Assembly (NCBI RefSeq): GCF_008831285.2
Contig: NC_045147.1
Coordinates: 24,762,981 to 24,826,980, forward strand
From: Nymphaea colorata
Lineage: Eukaryota > Streptophyta > Magnoliopsida > Nymphaeales > Nymphaeaceae
Length of the DNA: 64,000 nt
Direction: 5' to 3'
Shown here: piece after piece, positions 1-11,900 of the stretch
Numbering within the stretch: the stretch's first letter is position 1
How the letters are laid out: every line of letters begins with the position of its first letter
The notes under the pieces: model-generated
The model's input: the letters and a program-made list of their open reading frames with translations, nothing else
Told to the model about the DNA's origin: nothing
Database searches by the model: none
Made by a program: the position numbers and the translations under genes

Positions 1-3000
1 GTATAGATTACGCATTGTTCCAAAAACACACCACTGTCGCAATTTTATTATAACACCACTAAACACCACACAGAAAAACCACGGAGGACATAGCGTTCTT
101 GTGTTGTCTAGTAACTAAAAAATGTGTTGTTCCTTGAAACAACGCCACCCTTGAACGCGAGAGATACTCTTTTTGTCTTTTGGAAAATCCACTCGCTTGA
201 AACTCTGCGTCGCTTCTCGCGAGTCTCTCTGCATCACCGGATGCAAGTAACCATCTCTCTCTCTCTCTGATCGCTGTTCATGTGCCACAAAGACCATCTC
301 TATCTTCTTATTCATATTGTTCGTCTTCATTGTCGCCCTTCTTCTTCTTCGTCATTTACCTTCCTCCTTTTTTACTTCATTATTTTTTGTTTTTTTCTTC
401 TTCATTTATATCATTTCCCTCTTTCTTGTCAATGGCGACTCAATCATCTGAGTTCTGATTGAAGCTCGTGCCGAATCCATGGAGGAATCCAATGGCAGTT
501 GGAGCAAACGAGGAACGAGAGTGTTCGTCTTCCTCGTCACGGAATCATTCAAAATGAAGAAGATCTAGGGTTCCCATGCTCCAAGGCTAGGACAATGTGT
601 CTCAGTTCTCGTGCGTATTGCAAGGAGATTCCATTGCTCTTCGTTTTCTATGGAGAAGCATTGAAGATAAAGGCTGGGAGATACAAGTTTTCTCGCCATT
701 GTCTCAGCAAGTTTTCTCGCCATTGTCTCAGCTGAAGAGGGCTACATTTCAGGCTTCGATTTGTCAACGAGAAGGAGAAACTATTGATTTTAGAAATTAA
801 ACGAAAAGATTCTTCGGTTTTTCTCTTTTAGTTATTTCTTGAGAGTAATGAAATCATCTCCATTTTTAGACCTCGGTTCTTTTATGTGCATGAAAAGGCG
901 ATTGAGGTTTTTCCCCTTTTTCGCTCCTTTTTTCCTCTTGGCTCTCAGATATAAGGAGGCAGGTGCCTGTATTGCCCTTTTGGATTTTTTTAATTTAAGA
1001 AACATGGAACCTTTGGTTTTGTCCATGCTGCTTTTTGAACTTACATTGAAAAGTATGTTGTTTTATCTCAGCAGCTTAATGCATTGCCAGCTTTCTGTTG
1101 TCAATTTCTTGTTCCACTTCAGGCTGCTGTCATATATTTACCTCTGTATTTTATTTTAAGTCTTTCGCTTAGTAGCTGAACTAGATACTAGATCTAAAGG
1201 AAACATGAATGTAAGACATAGTAATATTGAGCTTAGCAATTTGATCTTGATGTTCTATGTAGGCTTAAGTGTGCAAAGTAGTGCAGACTATTCATAAGGA
1301 AAGAAGCGAAACTCTCTGTACAGAAACACAATTTTGTCCGGGCGTTCGAGGAATTCAGAAATTAACCACCTCAAAGGAAAGAAAGAGTTAGCATAATATG
1401 TGACCCTGTTGATCCTTGGCTGCCCAAGTGGTGGAATTTGCCGCCATTCTTACTCAACTAAACAAGATTAACTTCAAAAACCACAGGAACAAGGATTTGG
1501 CAAACTGGAATTAATTATCACAGTACGGTTACTAAACTGCACCAGACAGTGTCAAACCTAGTGACTGCAGTTTACAATCATTTAAATGAATTATCATATA
1601 TGTAATTACAAGTTAAATTCATTCGATGAACTGACTTAAATAATCAAATGGCTTAAATCCCTACTGAAGACACAATAACAATTCTACTATCATAAGACTA
1701 ACATGATTGCACAATATCCTAGCTCATGGTAGATGGGGATAGCAATGCACGAACTCCATTTTTTTTTTCTAAAAAAAAAAAAAAAGGAAGAATGGAAATG
1801 GGGCTCTCATCCACTGGACTTTTCATCCTTTCCAAGAAGACCAAAAGAATATCATGGCAATGGAAATGTCACACAAGCAAAACTCAAAGGTAAACAGAAC
1901 ATCAGAGGTAAGATCCACAAAATAAAATGCTGGACTTGTATCAAAGAAGGTTGGTATATCAGCACTCTTGCACCCCCAGAAGCAGCAAACATTGCGATCA
2001 ATGGCTTTACATGTCGCAATTTTTAGTGACACCAGAAACCTTGATATTGAGCTTTTGCAAGCATATCACTTTTATTTTGGAACTTGCAAAAGATCCAGAA
2101 ATGAGTAGGCTAAAGTCAGTACATAAAATTAGGATAGTCCAGTTTCCTGATGCACCTGGCATCTCAAGCAGAAAGCCTGTGTTCAATGCCCCTGCATGAC
2201 TCAGAAATGAATACGGTTACATACACAGACAATAAACACACAAAAATAGAGCCCTTAGAAGCTGTTGTGTATGATTGCAAATCTAAAAGAATAAAAAGTT
2301 AAATGCTACATAATGTAGGAAAATGTCGACCTACTTAAGCTGGGAAGAGCGCAATATAAACATTGAAACCAAGGGATAGCACCATCAACAAAGAAACAAG
2401 GGTACGAAAGCACCCAATCAGTTAATAAAGAATGGTACAGGGATTTCTTCGGCATCGTCTAGCTGCTTCCTGTTTCCATATTTTCAGAAAGAAATGGTAG
2501 CGGCACTGTGCTGCATTATTAGCTAGCTACTCCAATCAGTTTCTACATGCATATTGGAGCAATTTTGACTATGTCCAAGCATATGTAGCATTGGATATTA
2601 GCTGCACTAGTGCATTGCCAGATTAAGTATTCCTTCCGTACTTCTGATTCACACTCTGCTGAATTAGGTTCAGTAGTAAAACAGTTACGATCTTTGCTAG
2701 TTTATCAAATTGCCATTGTGTAGTCGAGTGCAGCAAATTGTAAATTTTTGTTCTGCTCCTGTTCCAGTTCAATTTCAGTTCTTAATTAAGCAATCTCTAG
2801 CTGTCACGTTCCTTATAATGGTAACTAAGCAGACTACAGATCCAAGTGGTTGATTAGCGGTCCTTGCTAAGATTGGTGTGTGGTCCAACTTGGACAGATC
2901 ACAATTGCATTTGCTTATGTTGATTTTCAATGAAGTTTCAGCCGACCCAATTTCCAGAGATGGATTTGTTCACTTTTTTATTTAAAAGTTATTAAAATAA

Positions 3001-3541
3001 AATTCATGTGCTGATTGAAACACAAATTAAAAAATGAAAACGTTTGCAATGGTTAGTTATTTACAACTGTTTTTCTCTCATTTCCTCACTTAGCTATCAA
3101 ACACCACGAAACTTCTCCAGATGAACTTTTTCTAGTTTATCAAACACACCTCATTTTAGGATGAGATGAAATTTCTCCTCTTTACCAAGGGAACTTTCCC
3201 CTAGTGAAATTTCCCCTCTAAATAAGGGGGGACAATCGAGATCCACCTAAGAGACAGCGTCACAGGAAAAAGAACATTGATGATCAAAGAATCCATAAGT
3301 TAAAACTGAATCACCAGGCAACATTGCCGTTCATTGCCTATACACGTACACTAAGAGTCGGTAAATGGAACGGTGGCGACCATTAGAGCTGTCAATAGCT
3401 ATACCAGTACATAATCATAGTTACCAGGCTAAATAAACCCACCACAGGCAAAAAGGTAACAAAAACATATGGATATCTGCAAGTCAATGGAAAGATACAA
3501 TCACGGCAGCTGAAAGGGAAAACTTCATTGGTTATCACTTA
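1..3541. other. Intergenic stretch, no supported gene
   Basis: AT-rich sequence downstream (3') of the minus-strand MCU gene. All open frames here are about 100 codons or shorter, and none resembles a protein family I know. It holds short CT runs near 250-268, a mixed T/A run near 1759-1786 and one short tandem duplication at 684-731. The MCU 3' untranslated region and polyadenylation site should lie just below 3542, but their limits are not visible. Confidence 0.5.
684..731. repeat. 24 bp tandem duplication
   Basis: Two exact head-to-tail copies of a 24 bp unit, 684-707 and 708-731, each containing TTTTCTCGCCATTGTCTCAG. The unit is a multiple of three, but the surrounding frame is short and unrecognised, so this is probably a non-coding replication-slippage duplication. 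Confidence 0.9.
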
Positions 3542-4630
3542 TCAACCTCTTATAATCATCTCTACCTCTCTAATACATTCAAGGGGAGATTTCAGCTGCC
3601 TCTGTAATTCGTTGAACCGATCAATATCAAAGTTTCGCTTCTTAAAAATCTTCCTCTGACGTGAAAGAAAAAGCCTCTTCATGAGATCTTGGTATGTCGG
3701 ATCCCTTGATGTGAAGAGGAAGTAAGCATAACCTATAAGCAATCCAGCTGTGGTAGTGAAGAAGGCAATTGGTTCCATAACATCCCAAGAGAATTCCCAG
3801 AATGTCAAGCGGAAAAATAGGCCAACCTGAAGGACGAAGAAGCCTAACCCTGTCCACAATATTCGCCTCACCTGTCTGTGCGCAAGCATGTCTATTTCTT
3901 CCTTCGTTTTGTGTAGCTTCTTCAACTCTTCCCGCCTAGGGTCATCTGCTGGAGTCAAAGCCAAAGGCATTGCCCTACTCACAAGTTCGGCAACCTGGAA
4001 TGAAAAAGAAACAAAGTAAAGCCGACTATGACGAAAGTCTCCGGTTATGAACTGCTGCTAATATTCACCGACGACCGACCGAAAGAAAAACAAAGTAAAG
4101 CCGACTAGATCCGAAATGAAGCCCCAACAGGTCAAAGAAAAAGGATCAACTCAACGCACAAGAGAGGGATTCAGAGAGCAGCTACGGTTGCTCTTCTCGG
4201 GGGAGAGGGAGAGAAATACCTTGTCAGGGTGGAGGTAGACTTTATCTCTGAAAAGAAGGACGACGCCCGCCTCATCCAACACCTTGGCTAATGCGGCTGC
4301 CTCCTCTGCGGATCTCGCGACACCCAAGCTCTCGCACTCCTTCAGCAGGTGGGGATAATCGATCACCTCCTGCCCTTCCATCTCTAATCGCTTCTTCAGG
4401 GCCTCGACGTTGACCAACCTCAGGAGCTTCTTCGCCTCGGCGAATGATATGGGAGCAGCAGCAGGACCGTCTTCTGGAGGAGAAGAAGAGGATGCGCCGC
4501 TCGAGAAGAAGGCGGGTCTAAAGAATGGATGGGTAGGCTGGGGAAAGACGGAGGTTCTGGAGGATGGGGCGGGCATCGACCGCGCGATGATGGTCGAGAG
4601 ACCTCGTAACCGGAATACGTGCCTCCACAT
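3542..4630 (-). CDS. MCU: Mitochondrial calcium uniporter pore protein (MCU family)
   Basis: Pore-forming subunit of the inner-membrane channel that admits Ca2+ into the mitochondrial matrix. Two minus-strand exons, 4630-4220 and 3994-3542, join in phase 0 across a GT-AG intron (3995-4219) and give 287 residues. The start at 4630 is the first Met and opens an Arg-rich, acid-poor leader ([10 protein letters not shown]..., about 45 residues) typical of a mitochondrial presequence. Residues 60-145 form the soluble N-terminal part. Two hydrophobic segments (about 183-203 and 212-232) flank [20 protein letters not shown] (207-226). This contains the plant selectivity-filter motif, whose acidic residues D208 and E211 line the pore. 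A basic, helical C-terminal tail (about 240-285) follows and ends at a TAG/TGA-class stop at 3542. The family is certain. Which plant paralogue it is, and mitochondrial rather than plastid targeting, are inferred from the leader. A CT repeat lies just upstream of the start codon. Confidence 0.95.
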
Positions 4631-6102
4631 TTTGCTTCTCTCTCTCTCTCTCTTTCCCTTCCTCTGTCCAAGGGGCGTTGGAGGACGACAAGGAACGGGC
4701 AGGGAGGATTAGGGAGTTTCCGCTCCCTGAGCTTCAATGCATTTTGTGCATATGACGTGTTGATTCATTGGCGCATCACGTCGGAGATGGCAGACTGAGA
4801 AGCGATGAGGTGATGAAGTGAAGAATCGCGGAAGCAGGCTCCGGTTGTATGTATCAGCAGGGAGAGGGCTGAGGAGGCCGTGGGGGCCTAACGGCCATCC
4901 GAGATAAGGGGAAACAGATGGTTCTGTCTGGTTCGTCCTCCCCTTTTTGACATCCCTTCCCCTCCCCCGTCTCGCCGGGCGAGATTGTTGAGCGAAGGGC
5001 AATCGTAGCCTTCTTATTTTACTTTGTTTTTCCTCTTTAGCCATTGTCCCAATTTACCAAAAAGTCAAGTTGCTTTCTTTTGTCAGAGAGAGGGGGAGCG
5101 AGCGAGCGAGCGAGGGCGGCCCCTTCTCCACCAAGGTGATTATTGATGGCTGGGGTGACCACACCCAGTCGTAGCCCAAAGGCATTATTGTCATTCAAGC
5201 AGGCCCCTTACCTGCTGCTGTGGACTGTAGAAAAGGCACGCCTCCTATCCCATCCCGGTGCGAGAAGAGGGAAGGCACCGAGTTCGGGAGAAGGGCGAGG
5301 GCTTTCCGGTAATTAGGGCTGTTCCTTCCGGTAAAACAAGACGACACGTGTGGGGAGCTGCCCCTCCTCCTCCTCCGGAACAGGCCGAGGCGTTCGTGGA
5401 CGTCCGGAGGAGGGGTCGGGGAATGAATCAAAAGTCCCCGGGCGTCCACCGATCCATGCCGTCGCTCTCGCTTTAATGCGTCCGTCGGTCGGTCCACCTC
5501 CCCAACCAGTTCGCCGCTTTCGCCGACCGGCTTTTGGCAACTCTTGTAAAAGTGAAAGCAACGAGAAAAGAAAAATAAGTCTGTTGTTACTGTACACCAA
5601 ACAGGAAAAGGAAAAGTACCCAACCAAACCAATCAGCCTCCTCCACCAGGGTTTGATTTTCTTTTGGGTGCAGTCGGCATAGACAAGCCTCCACAGGTTC
5701 GTGCGAGAGCGCGAGGTCCATAGTCGCTAAATATTCAATTTCATATTCATCCATGCGGCGGTGGTGGAGCCACCTCACGATGCCCACAGACTTGCAAGGG
5801 CCAAACCCAATCCCTAGGGGTGGGGTGGCTTCTTTTCGGAATCTGTGAGGTGTCGTGGCCCCTAGGTGATGAGACGCTCGTTACTACTGCCTTACTTACT
5901 TACTGCCGAAATAGTACGAAACTCGTGGAAACAAAAAGCAATAGTTATAGTTATCTTCTTCAGGCGATCGAAGAGATCACAAGGCAAATACTTCTTCTTT
6001 CAACTCTTAGCTATTATATATATTCACTTAGTAATAAGGATTATATGAAAAGGTGTTTCTAGTTTAGGCTATTTGGCAGCTGAACAATTTATGAATGTAT
6101 AA
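4631..6102. other. MCU upstream region; no further gene seen
   Basis: GC-rich DNA upstream of the MCU start codon, so it should contain the MCU 5' leader and promoter. A CT run is at about 4635-4654. A palindromic CACGTG (G-box/ABRE core, in the context ACACGTGTGG) lies at 5345-5350, and a GAGC/GAGCGA run is near 5096-5116. Several frames of 100-145 codons cross 5195-5680, but they overlap each other on both strands, are Pro/Arg/Ser rich and match no family. I treat them as GC-driven chance frames. Confidence 0.45.
5345..5350. promoter_or_regulatory. G-box / ABRE core CACGTG
   Basis: A palindromic CACGTG inside ACACGTGTGG, the classic bZIP/bHLH binding core in plant promoters. It lies about 0.7 kb upstream of the MCU start codon. 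Whether it serves MCU is not known; the motif is short and could occur by chance. Confidence 0.25.
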
Positions 6103-6523
6103 TGTTGTTTTTCTGTGTCAGGGTTGTAAAGTCTTTGCTTTTGTTTTAGTTGATTTCCTTTGTGTATGTTTGGGCCTTGTTGTAAGCTTGAGTGTTCATC
6201 TATGTAGGAACACCCTCTCAAGGTCCTTTGCAAGTGTATAGATTAGGGTTCCTAGCTTTGGTTGGTCGGCTTGAGAACTTTGTAAGTGGTTTCGACTAAC
6301 CTTTGTAAGTAAAGTGAAAAGCTTATTTGCTTCCCTCGTGATGTACCCATCTTGTTAAAGTGAATATATTGCGAGTTTTCTTTCAACACTCTTGTGTATT
6401 TTGTGTCTTTGTTTTTGAGAAAGCGTTCAAGTGATCTGCGCCCACTTGAACGAAGGCGAAGACTTGCGGCTTACTGGCGAGAGATTGCCGTGCCGCAGGG
6501 GCCAAAGGAGTCGGCCCGTGACA
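6103..6523 (+). repeat. 5' LTR of retrotransposon copy 1
   Basis: Begins TGTT and ends GTGACA. It shares most of its length with 8558-8936, including TAAGCTTGAGTGTTCATCT and the terminal AGTCGGCC(C/T)GTGACA. It also has an extra stretch (about 6146-6186) that is missing from the 3' copy. Confidence 0.9.
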
Positions 6524-6525
6524 AC

Positions 6526-6538
6526 TGGTATCAGAGCC
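6526..6538 (+). other. Primer-binding site (initiator Met tRNA type)
   Basis: TGGTATCAGAGCC two bases after the 5' LTR. It is complementary to the 3' end of plant initiator-methionine tRNA, the usual minus-strand primer for Ty3/gypsy and Ty1/copia elements. Confidence 0.9.
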
Positions 6539-6619
6539 TAGATTCAGGTCAATCTAGAGAAGCGATTGGAGAGTCAGTGTAGATCGTCGTGCCGACTTGC
6601 TGCCGTTGAAGAAGGAGCC

Positions 6620-8368
6620 ATGGCATCATCATATAATCTGCAATGTGCCAAAGACAAGGAACTGGCCCGTCCAGAGGAGACGAGCCTAGGCCGTCAAGGG
6701 GAGACAAGCCCAGGCCGTGGCCAGGGAAACCTGGAAGATACGGTGAACAGGTTGGTCGCAGATGTGGCCACCCATGAGGAAGCCCTCGGCTTTGCCGCCG
6801 AGACCTTTGAGGGATTCAAGGAGGAGATGAAGTTGATGCGGGAACAGATGGCCGAGTCAGTGGCCTTAAACCGTTCACTCTCCGACTTGGTGAAGACCTT
6901 GCAGGACGAAGTTGCTGAACTTCGGGTTTCAAATCAGAGACTGCTACGTATTAGCTCATCCAGCAGTAGCCACGAGAAGACCAGTAGGGTCGACGTTCAA
7001 CGTCCGGCGAAGTACAGTGGTAGCGGGGATGCGAGGGCGATCGACAACTTTCTGTTTCAACTGGACTACTACATGGACTTGCAAAACGTAGTAGAGGAGG
7101 ACTTGAAGATCAAGACCGCAGCGATGTTGTTAGAGGGAGATGCTGTGGCTTGGTGGAGGCGGAAGATGTTTGACGTTGAGAATGGCGATTGCACGATTGC
7201 TACCTTTGACGACTTCCGTAAACAGCTGAAGGGGTACTTCATGCCCGTGGATGTTGAGAGACAAACTTACCGGATGGTGGCGAACCTGAGACAGACAGGT
7301 TCCTTGCGGGAATATGTTAGAGCCTATCAAAAGCTCATGTTGGATGTACCTAAGATGCCAGAAAATGATAAGCTTAACTGGTTCATCATAGGACTCTAAT
7401 CTTGGGCCCAAGCCGATGTGGAGAGATCAGACCCGAAGACTTTGGAGCAAGCATATATGGCAGCTGAGCGCTTGGCAGATACCCAACGCAAAAGCTACAC
7501 TGAGACCTTCAAGCATACGAGGGAGTCCGACCACAACGCTAAGGAGGAGCGACGAGACAGAAGTGGATCGTCATTTCAGAGGCAAACTGAGGGAAGACAA
7601 TTCTTTCGCTGGGATTACAATGGGCCACCAAGATAAGTAACTTATTGGGTTTGTGGGGAACGGCATGAGGCACGCGTCTGCCCAAAGCGAGTAAGGCCGA
7701 CAGGGCAGGCCAATGCTGCGAGGGCTACAGAGGCAAGCACTTCAAGGTCATCTGCCAATGCGCTACAAGGTGGAGATGTGGAAGAGTCCAGAATTGGAGC
7801 ACTTCAACTTCTTCACGCCTTGACAAAAGAGGAGGAAACGAATGTGACAACGACACCTTCAACGGAGCTCATGTGCATAGAGATTCTGGTGAACGGAAGA
7901 CCTACCATAGCTATGGTAGACACGGGAGCCACGCACAATTTTATTTCGGAGGAGGAAGTCGGGAGATTGGGCCTCACCCGAGGAAAGGGAGAGTCACGCG
8001 TGAAGGCAGTGAACTCAGAGGCAAGATCAATCTACGCCATAGTCCGAGATGCAGTTGTGAAAATTGAGGGTTGGTCGGGTAGGGCTAACTTTTCGGTGGT
8101 TCAGACAGAAGATTTCCAGATTATTCTAGACATAGAGTTCCTCTGCGCATCAAAGATGGTATCAATGCCGCACTTACGCAGTGTAAGTATCATGGACGAG
8201 AGGCACCCTTGCATGGTCCCAACTGTCCCAACAAGGAAGGATAAAGGTAAGGCCGTGATAGTATCAACTCTTCAACAAAGGCAGGGTGGAGACTCTAACA
8301 GAAGCCTCCCGGAACGAGACCTCACCGTGCAGCGAGTATCGCCGACCAAGCAAGCAACAAATCGGTGA
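6620..8368 (+). pseudogene. Gag-protease polyprotein, broken by two nonsense codons
   Basis: One frame of 583 codons runs from the ATG at 6620 to the stop at 8366-8368, interrupted by TAA at 7397-7399 and at 7634-7636. Copy 2 in MTHFR intron 10 has a Gln and a Glu codon at these sites, so both are secondary changes. Order: an acidic coiled-coil-like N-terminus (about codons 30-120, rich in E, L and K); the retrotransposon gag core with [16 protein letters not shown] and the ...KQLKGYF... region; a degenerate zinc knuckle near 7640-7690 in which the first Cys is Tyr (YWVCGERHEARVC); and a retropepsin-like aspartic protease with the catalytic triad D-T-G in [12 protein letters not shown] (about 7913-7948). 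After about 8284 the frame runs into sequence from the integrase end and stops. Confidence 0.9.
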
Positions 8369-8522
8369 GTGGAGAAGATTCTTCGACAAAAAAGCAAACT
8401 CTCGAGGGGAGCCGAAGAAATACCAAGTAAAGTGGATAGGCGAGCAAGACCCAACGTGGGAGTATGCGTTTTGCATGAAGCAGTGCTACCCGTTGGACGT
8501 GAAGACCTATCACAGCAGATAG
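8286..8522 (+). pseudogene. Integrase C-terminal chromodomain remnant
   Basis: A different frame from gag-protease. It encodes EPKKYQVKWIGEQDPTWEYA (about 8408-8467), a chromodomain-like segment of the kind at the C-terminus of chromovirus integrases. It aligns with the corresponding piece of copy 2 ([20 protein letters not shown]). The catalytic integrase core is missing upstream, so this is a leftover from an internal deletion whose junction lies near 8284. Confidence 0.75.
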
Positions 8523-8557
8523 CGCCGAGGACGGCGCTTGTTTTGAAGGGAGGAGCC

Positions 8558-8936
8558 TGTTCCCCTGTGTCAGGGTTGTACAGTCTTTGCTTTTGTAAGC
8601 TTGAGTGTTCATCTGTGTAGGAGCATCCTCCCAAGGTCCTTTGCAAGTGTATAGATTGGGGTTCCTAGCTTTGGTTGGTCGGCTTGGGAACTTTGTAAGT
8701 GGCTTCGGCCAACCTTTGTAAGTAAAGTGAAAAGCTTACTTGCTTCCCTCGTGATGTAGTCATCTTGTTAAAGAGAATATATTGCGGGTTTTCTTTCGAC
8801 ACACTTGTGTATTTTGTGTCTTTGTTTTCGAGAAAGCGTTCAAGTGATCTGCGCCAACTTGAACGAAGGCGAAAGCTTGCGGCTTACTGGCGAGAGTTTG
8901 CCACGCCGCACGGGCCGAAGGAGTCGGCCTGTGACA
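8558..8936 (+). repeat. 3' LTR of retrotransposon copy 1
   Basis: Starts TGTTCCCC directly after a purine-rich tract (TTTTGAAGGGAGGAGCC, the plus-strand primer) and ends GTGACA. It is about 379 bp and differs from the 5' LTR at many single sites and by one gap, which indicates an old insertion. Confidence 0.88.
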
Positions 8937-11900
8937 CATGCATTTACTTTAAAAATTATGGTACATTCACAACACATTATAAAAGTAGGCGTTTTATAAA
9001 TTTAGCTCAATCTTTAAAATATATTTATGTAAATTGTTTCAACTATCAAATGATTTTTTTTAGCCATTTGGTAATGAGATAATTGTGTGTGTTACAAAGG
9101 TTAAGACAAATTCATAAAACACTAACATAAAGTACTCTCTAAATTTAACCCGATCTTTAGAGAAAATCTACCATCTATCAAACAATTCCTTCGAGCCTTT
9201 TGTTAAGCCACTTTAATGTTTATCAGAAACTTGGGGTTCCATTTAATTCATAAGGTACAAATGGCTAACCTTAGGTAATATCCAACCTCAGCTGGGCATG
9301 GCTCCCCATGGTTTCTATGACTCTCCTCAGCCAATTGGCTGCGGCAACCAATTATCAACCGCGCTCTAGCCTTGATGACGGTGGCCCGGTGGGTGCAGGA
9401 CAGATCAGAAACTAATCTCATTGTCCATGGATATGTGTCTCGTGTTTGAACATGGTAGATAATTTACATAAAACTTCTTTTTATGTCTGAATGAAAGAAA
9501 TTAAAATGATGTTCCGAAACGTGAGAATACATTGTCCACCCAATCTTGTGGTCGGGCAACCATGCCTAAACAAATCACCCCATCCACTCTCGGCTGTGAT
9601 GAACTGCTGGAGAGCGTTACGCTTGTCCTCAATAATAATAAAGGCTAAAAGGGTGCTGCTTGTAAGATATAAAAAGAATGAAATAAGAAGAAAACAATAA
9701 AAACTTTTACGGACTAATATTGGATAAGAGCTCTCATCTAATGAAAAACTGGAATATGAAAACCATTAATCAGCAACAACCTGATGTGCCATTAGCAATG
9801 AGAGAGAGAACTGCCCAGGCCCCAACCATGACTATTTTAATTATACAGAATATTTTGGTTCATAACAGTCTACTTATAAGTTATATCCTACTCCATAAAA
9901 TTTGTTTTAACAAATATGAACATGTCACCAAGTATTTTGTGTCATTCTAAAAATTTTACAATAGCCAGTTTTTTGCACAATTTCCTTAAAAAATTATTGT
10001 TCGTCCATCTAAATCTTTTGTATGAAACAACGCATTCTACATGCATCTTAAGTAAGATGCCTCGAAGCGGGTAGCCTTAACCATGTGTGACAATTACAGG
10101 AAGCCCGAAGGCTGTTCCTGTCCCGGTCAGGGAAGATGCCAACCGTCGCTTTTAACTTAATATTTTGGTCAATGCATTCGTAACTGTTCTTCAATATTTC
10201 AGCTTCATATATATATATATATATATCTTGCTGATTTCCTGCATCAGTCGGGGAAATATTATATGTGTGTTCATGTGCATGTGTATGTACGCGTGGGTAT
10301 GATAGTTTGACCATACCATTTTAAAAATATGACATTCTGTGTCTTACTTCAAGAGGCAGTTGATGGTTTAAAATTTTAATTCAAGAATGAAAATTCCAAA
10401 ATCGTAATTCATTCTCAAACTGGGATGAAATCAAATTTTGAGGTTCCTGTTTTTAATTTTAGATACAAAATACCTTGTTTGTTTAATAGTTCTAATTTCT
10501 TAAAAACTGATTATTTTGATTCTAAAATTTCATGATCCTGAGTATATCAAAAGCCCCCTTACGTTTCCCTCATAAATTTAGTCAGAATAGATAAAATCAG
10601 ATTAATGCTTGTAAAAGGAGAGGAAGAAAAAAGGATTTTTACAATATCTAGAAAACTGTTTTGGCACGTCACGAGACATACATCAATAACTTTTTTGCTC
10701 ATTCCGAATAAGCAAATTTTGTACTTGGTCAATACTTGCTTGTAAGAATCATGCTTTAGTTTGATCAAAAGTTACAAACAGATATTTACCTTTTGACATC
10801 AGACCATGGAAGTGTATTAAATGTTGATATCATGTTTGCTTAAAATTTAAGCACACTTAAGTATGAAAATGATCTGTTTTGGCATATTTACTCAGCTAAA
10901 TTAATTAGTGTATGATAGGCACAAAACAATGTTAAATACGTACAAATCGAATCTCCAGATCTATCTAGAATATAAACAGAATGGGGTTGGAATGGAGATA
11001 TTTCATACTGAAGAAATAATATAAGATTTTTCTGTATTGTTCCTTTGGAAAATACCTTCTGCATAGGCCGTATTTGTGGACTAGGTTGCGATCTTAATTA
11101 CTTATGTGAAATCTAAGAACAAGGACTAGACATGCTTTATAAACCTTTGTAGAGGTTCCCCAATTGTGTTTTCCTTTTCACTCTTTCTATCAGTCATCAT
11201 TTGCCTCTTTGACATCATTTGTAACCACTCTAATTTTTTAGGCAATTCCTTGTTTAAAACCATTTTAAATTAAAATCCAAGTGCACCAAAAGTCAATTTT
11301 CAAAACAACTATGCTTCTCAATATTATCAAATTAAAGAAAAAGGACATTTTGTCTAGCAAACACAAGATAACTCTATCGTAATATTAAGGTTTTCTAAAT
11401 GCTCACACTATGATGTCATTATCCAAGAAAATCTACATGCGACATCCAATAAAATCTATATGCATGTTGATGCCATCAGACACTACCTCCGAGGGAGCTT
11501 ACTCCCAAGGAGTAAAAAAATGAGAGCAATTAGTAATTACTAGTACGAAGGTTCAATGCGAAGCAAGCTTCGACTCCGTCGAGCAATCTGCAATTCCGGC
11601 GACATCGAGCTCTAGCGAAGAAGAGGAGCGATAAGTGCAACGAGTATAGAAAGAGGATTGAAGTCTACATTTTTACCTTTTATTACTTGAAAACCACAAT
11701 AACTTGGTGGGGGAGAGAGAGAGAGAGAGAGAAACTAGTCTCTCCGAGTCCGAGCGGGACTCAGAATTAACATATTTTTCTTGCCAAATTCAGCGTAATC
11801 TTCAAAAAAAATAATAATAATAAAAAATAAATAATGAGGCCCTTGCTCGCCCTTCACCTCAATTCTTCCTATTTGGTAACTTGGCCCCCCACGTGCGAAC

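Larger units (their letters stand above)
6103..8936 (+). mobile_element. Internally deleted Ty3/gypsy chromovirus-type LTR retrotransposon (copy 1)
   Basis: Two long terminal repeats (6103-6523 and 8558-8936) flank a primer-binding site, a gag-protease frame and the very end of integrase. Reverse transcriptase, RNase H and the integrase core are absent, so the copy cannot move on its own. The 3' LTR is shorter than the 5' LTR (379 against 421 bp), mainly because of a gap after its CTTTGCTTTTG motif. No matching target-site duplication is visible (TATAA before, CATGC after), so the ends may be rearranged or recombined. The LTRs and gag are close relatives of copy 2 in MTHFR intron 10. Confidence 0.9.

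Noticed and set aside
5195-5682. Open frames of 100-145 codons on both strands
   Set aside because: They overlap one another in several frames in GC-rich DNA, are low in complexity (Pro, Arg, Ser) and match no family, so chance frames are the simpler reading.
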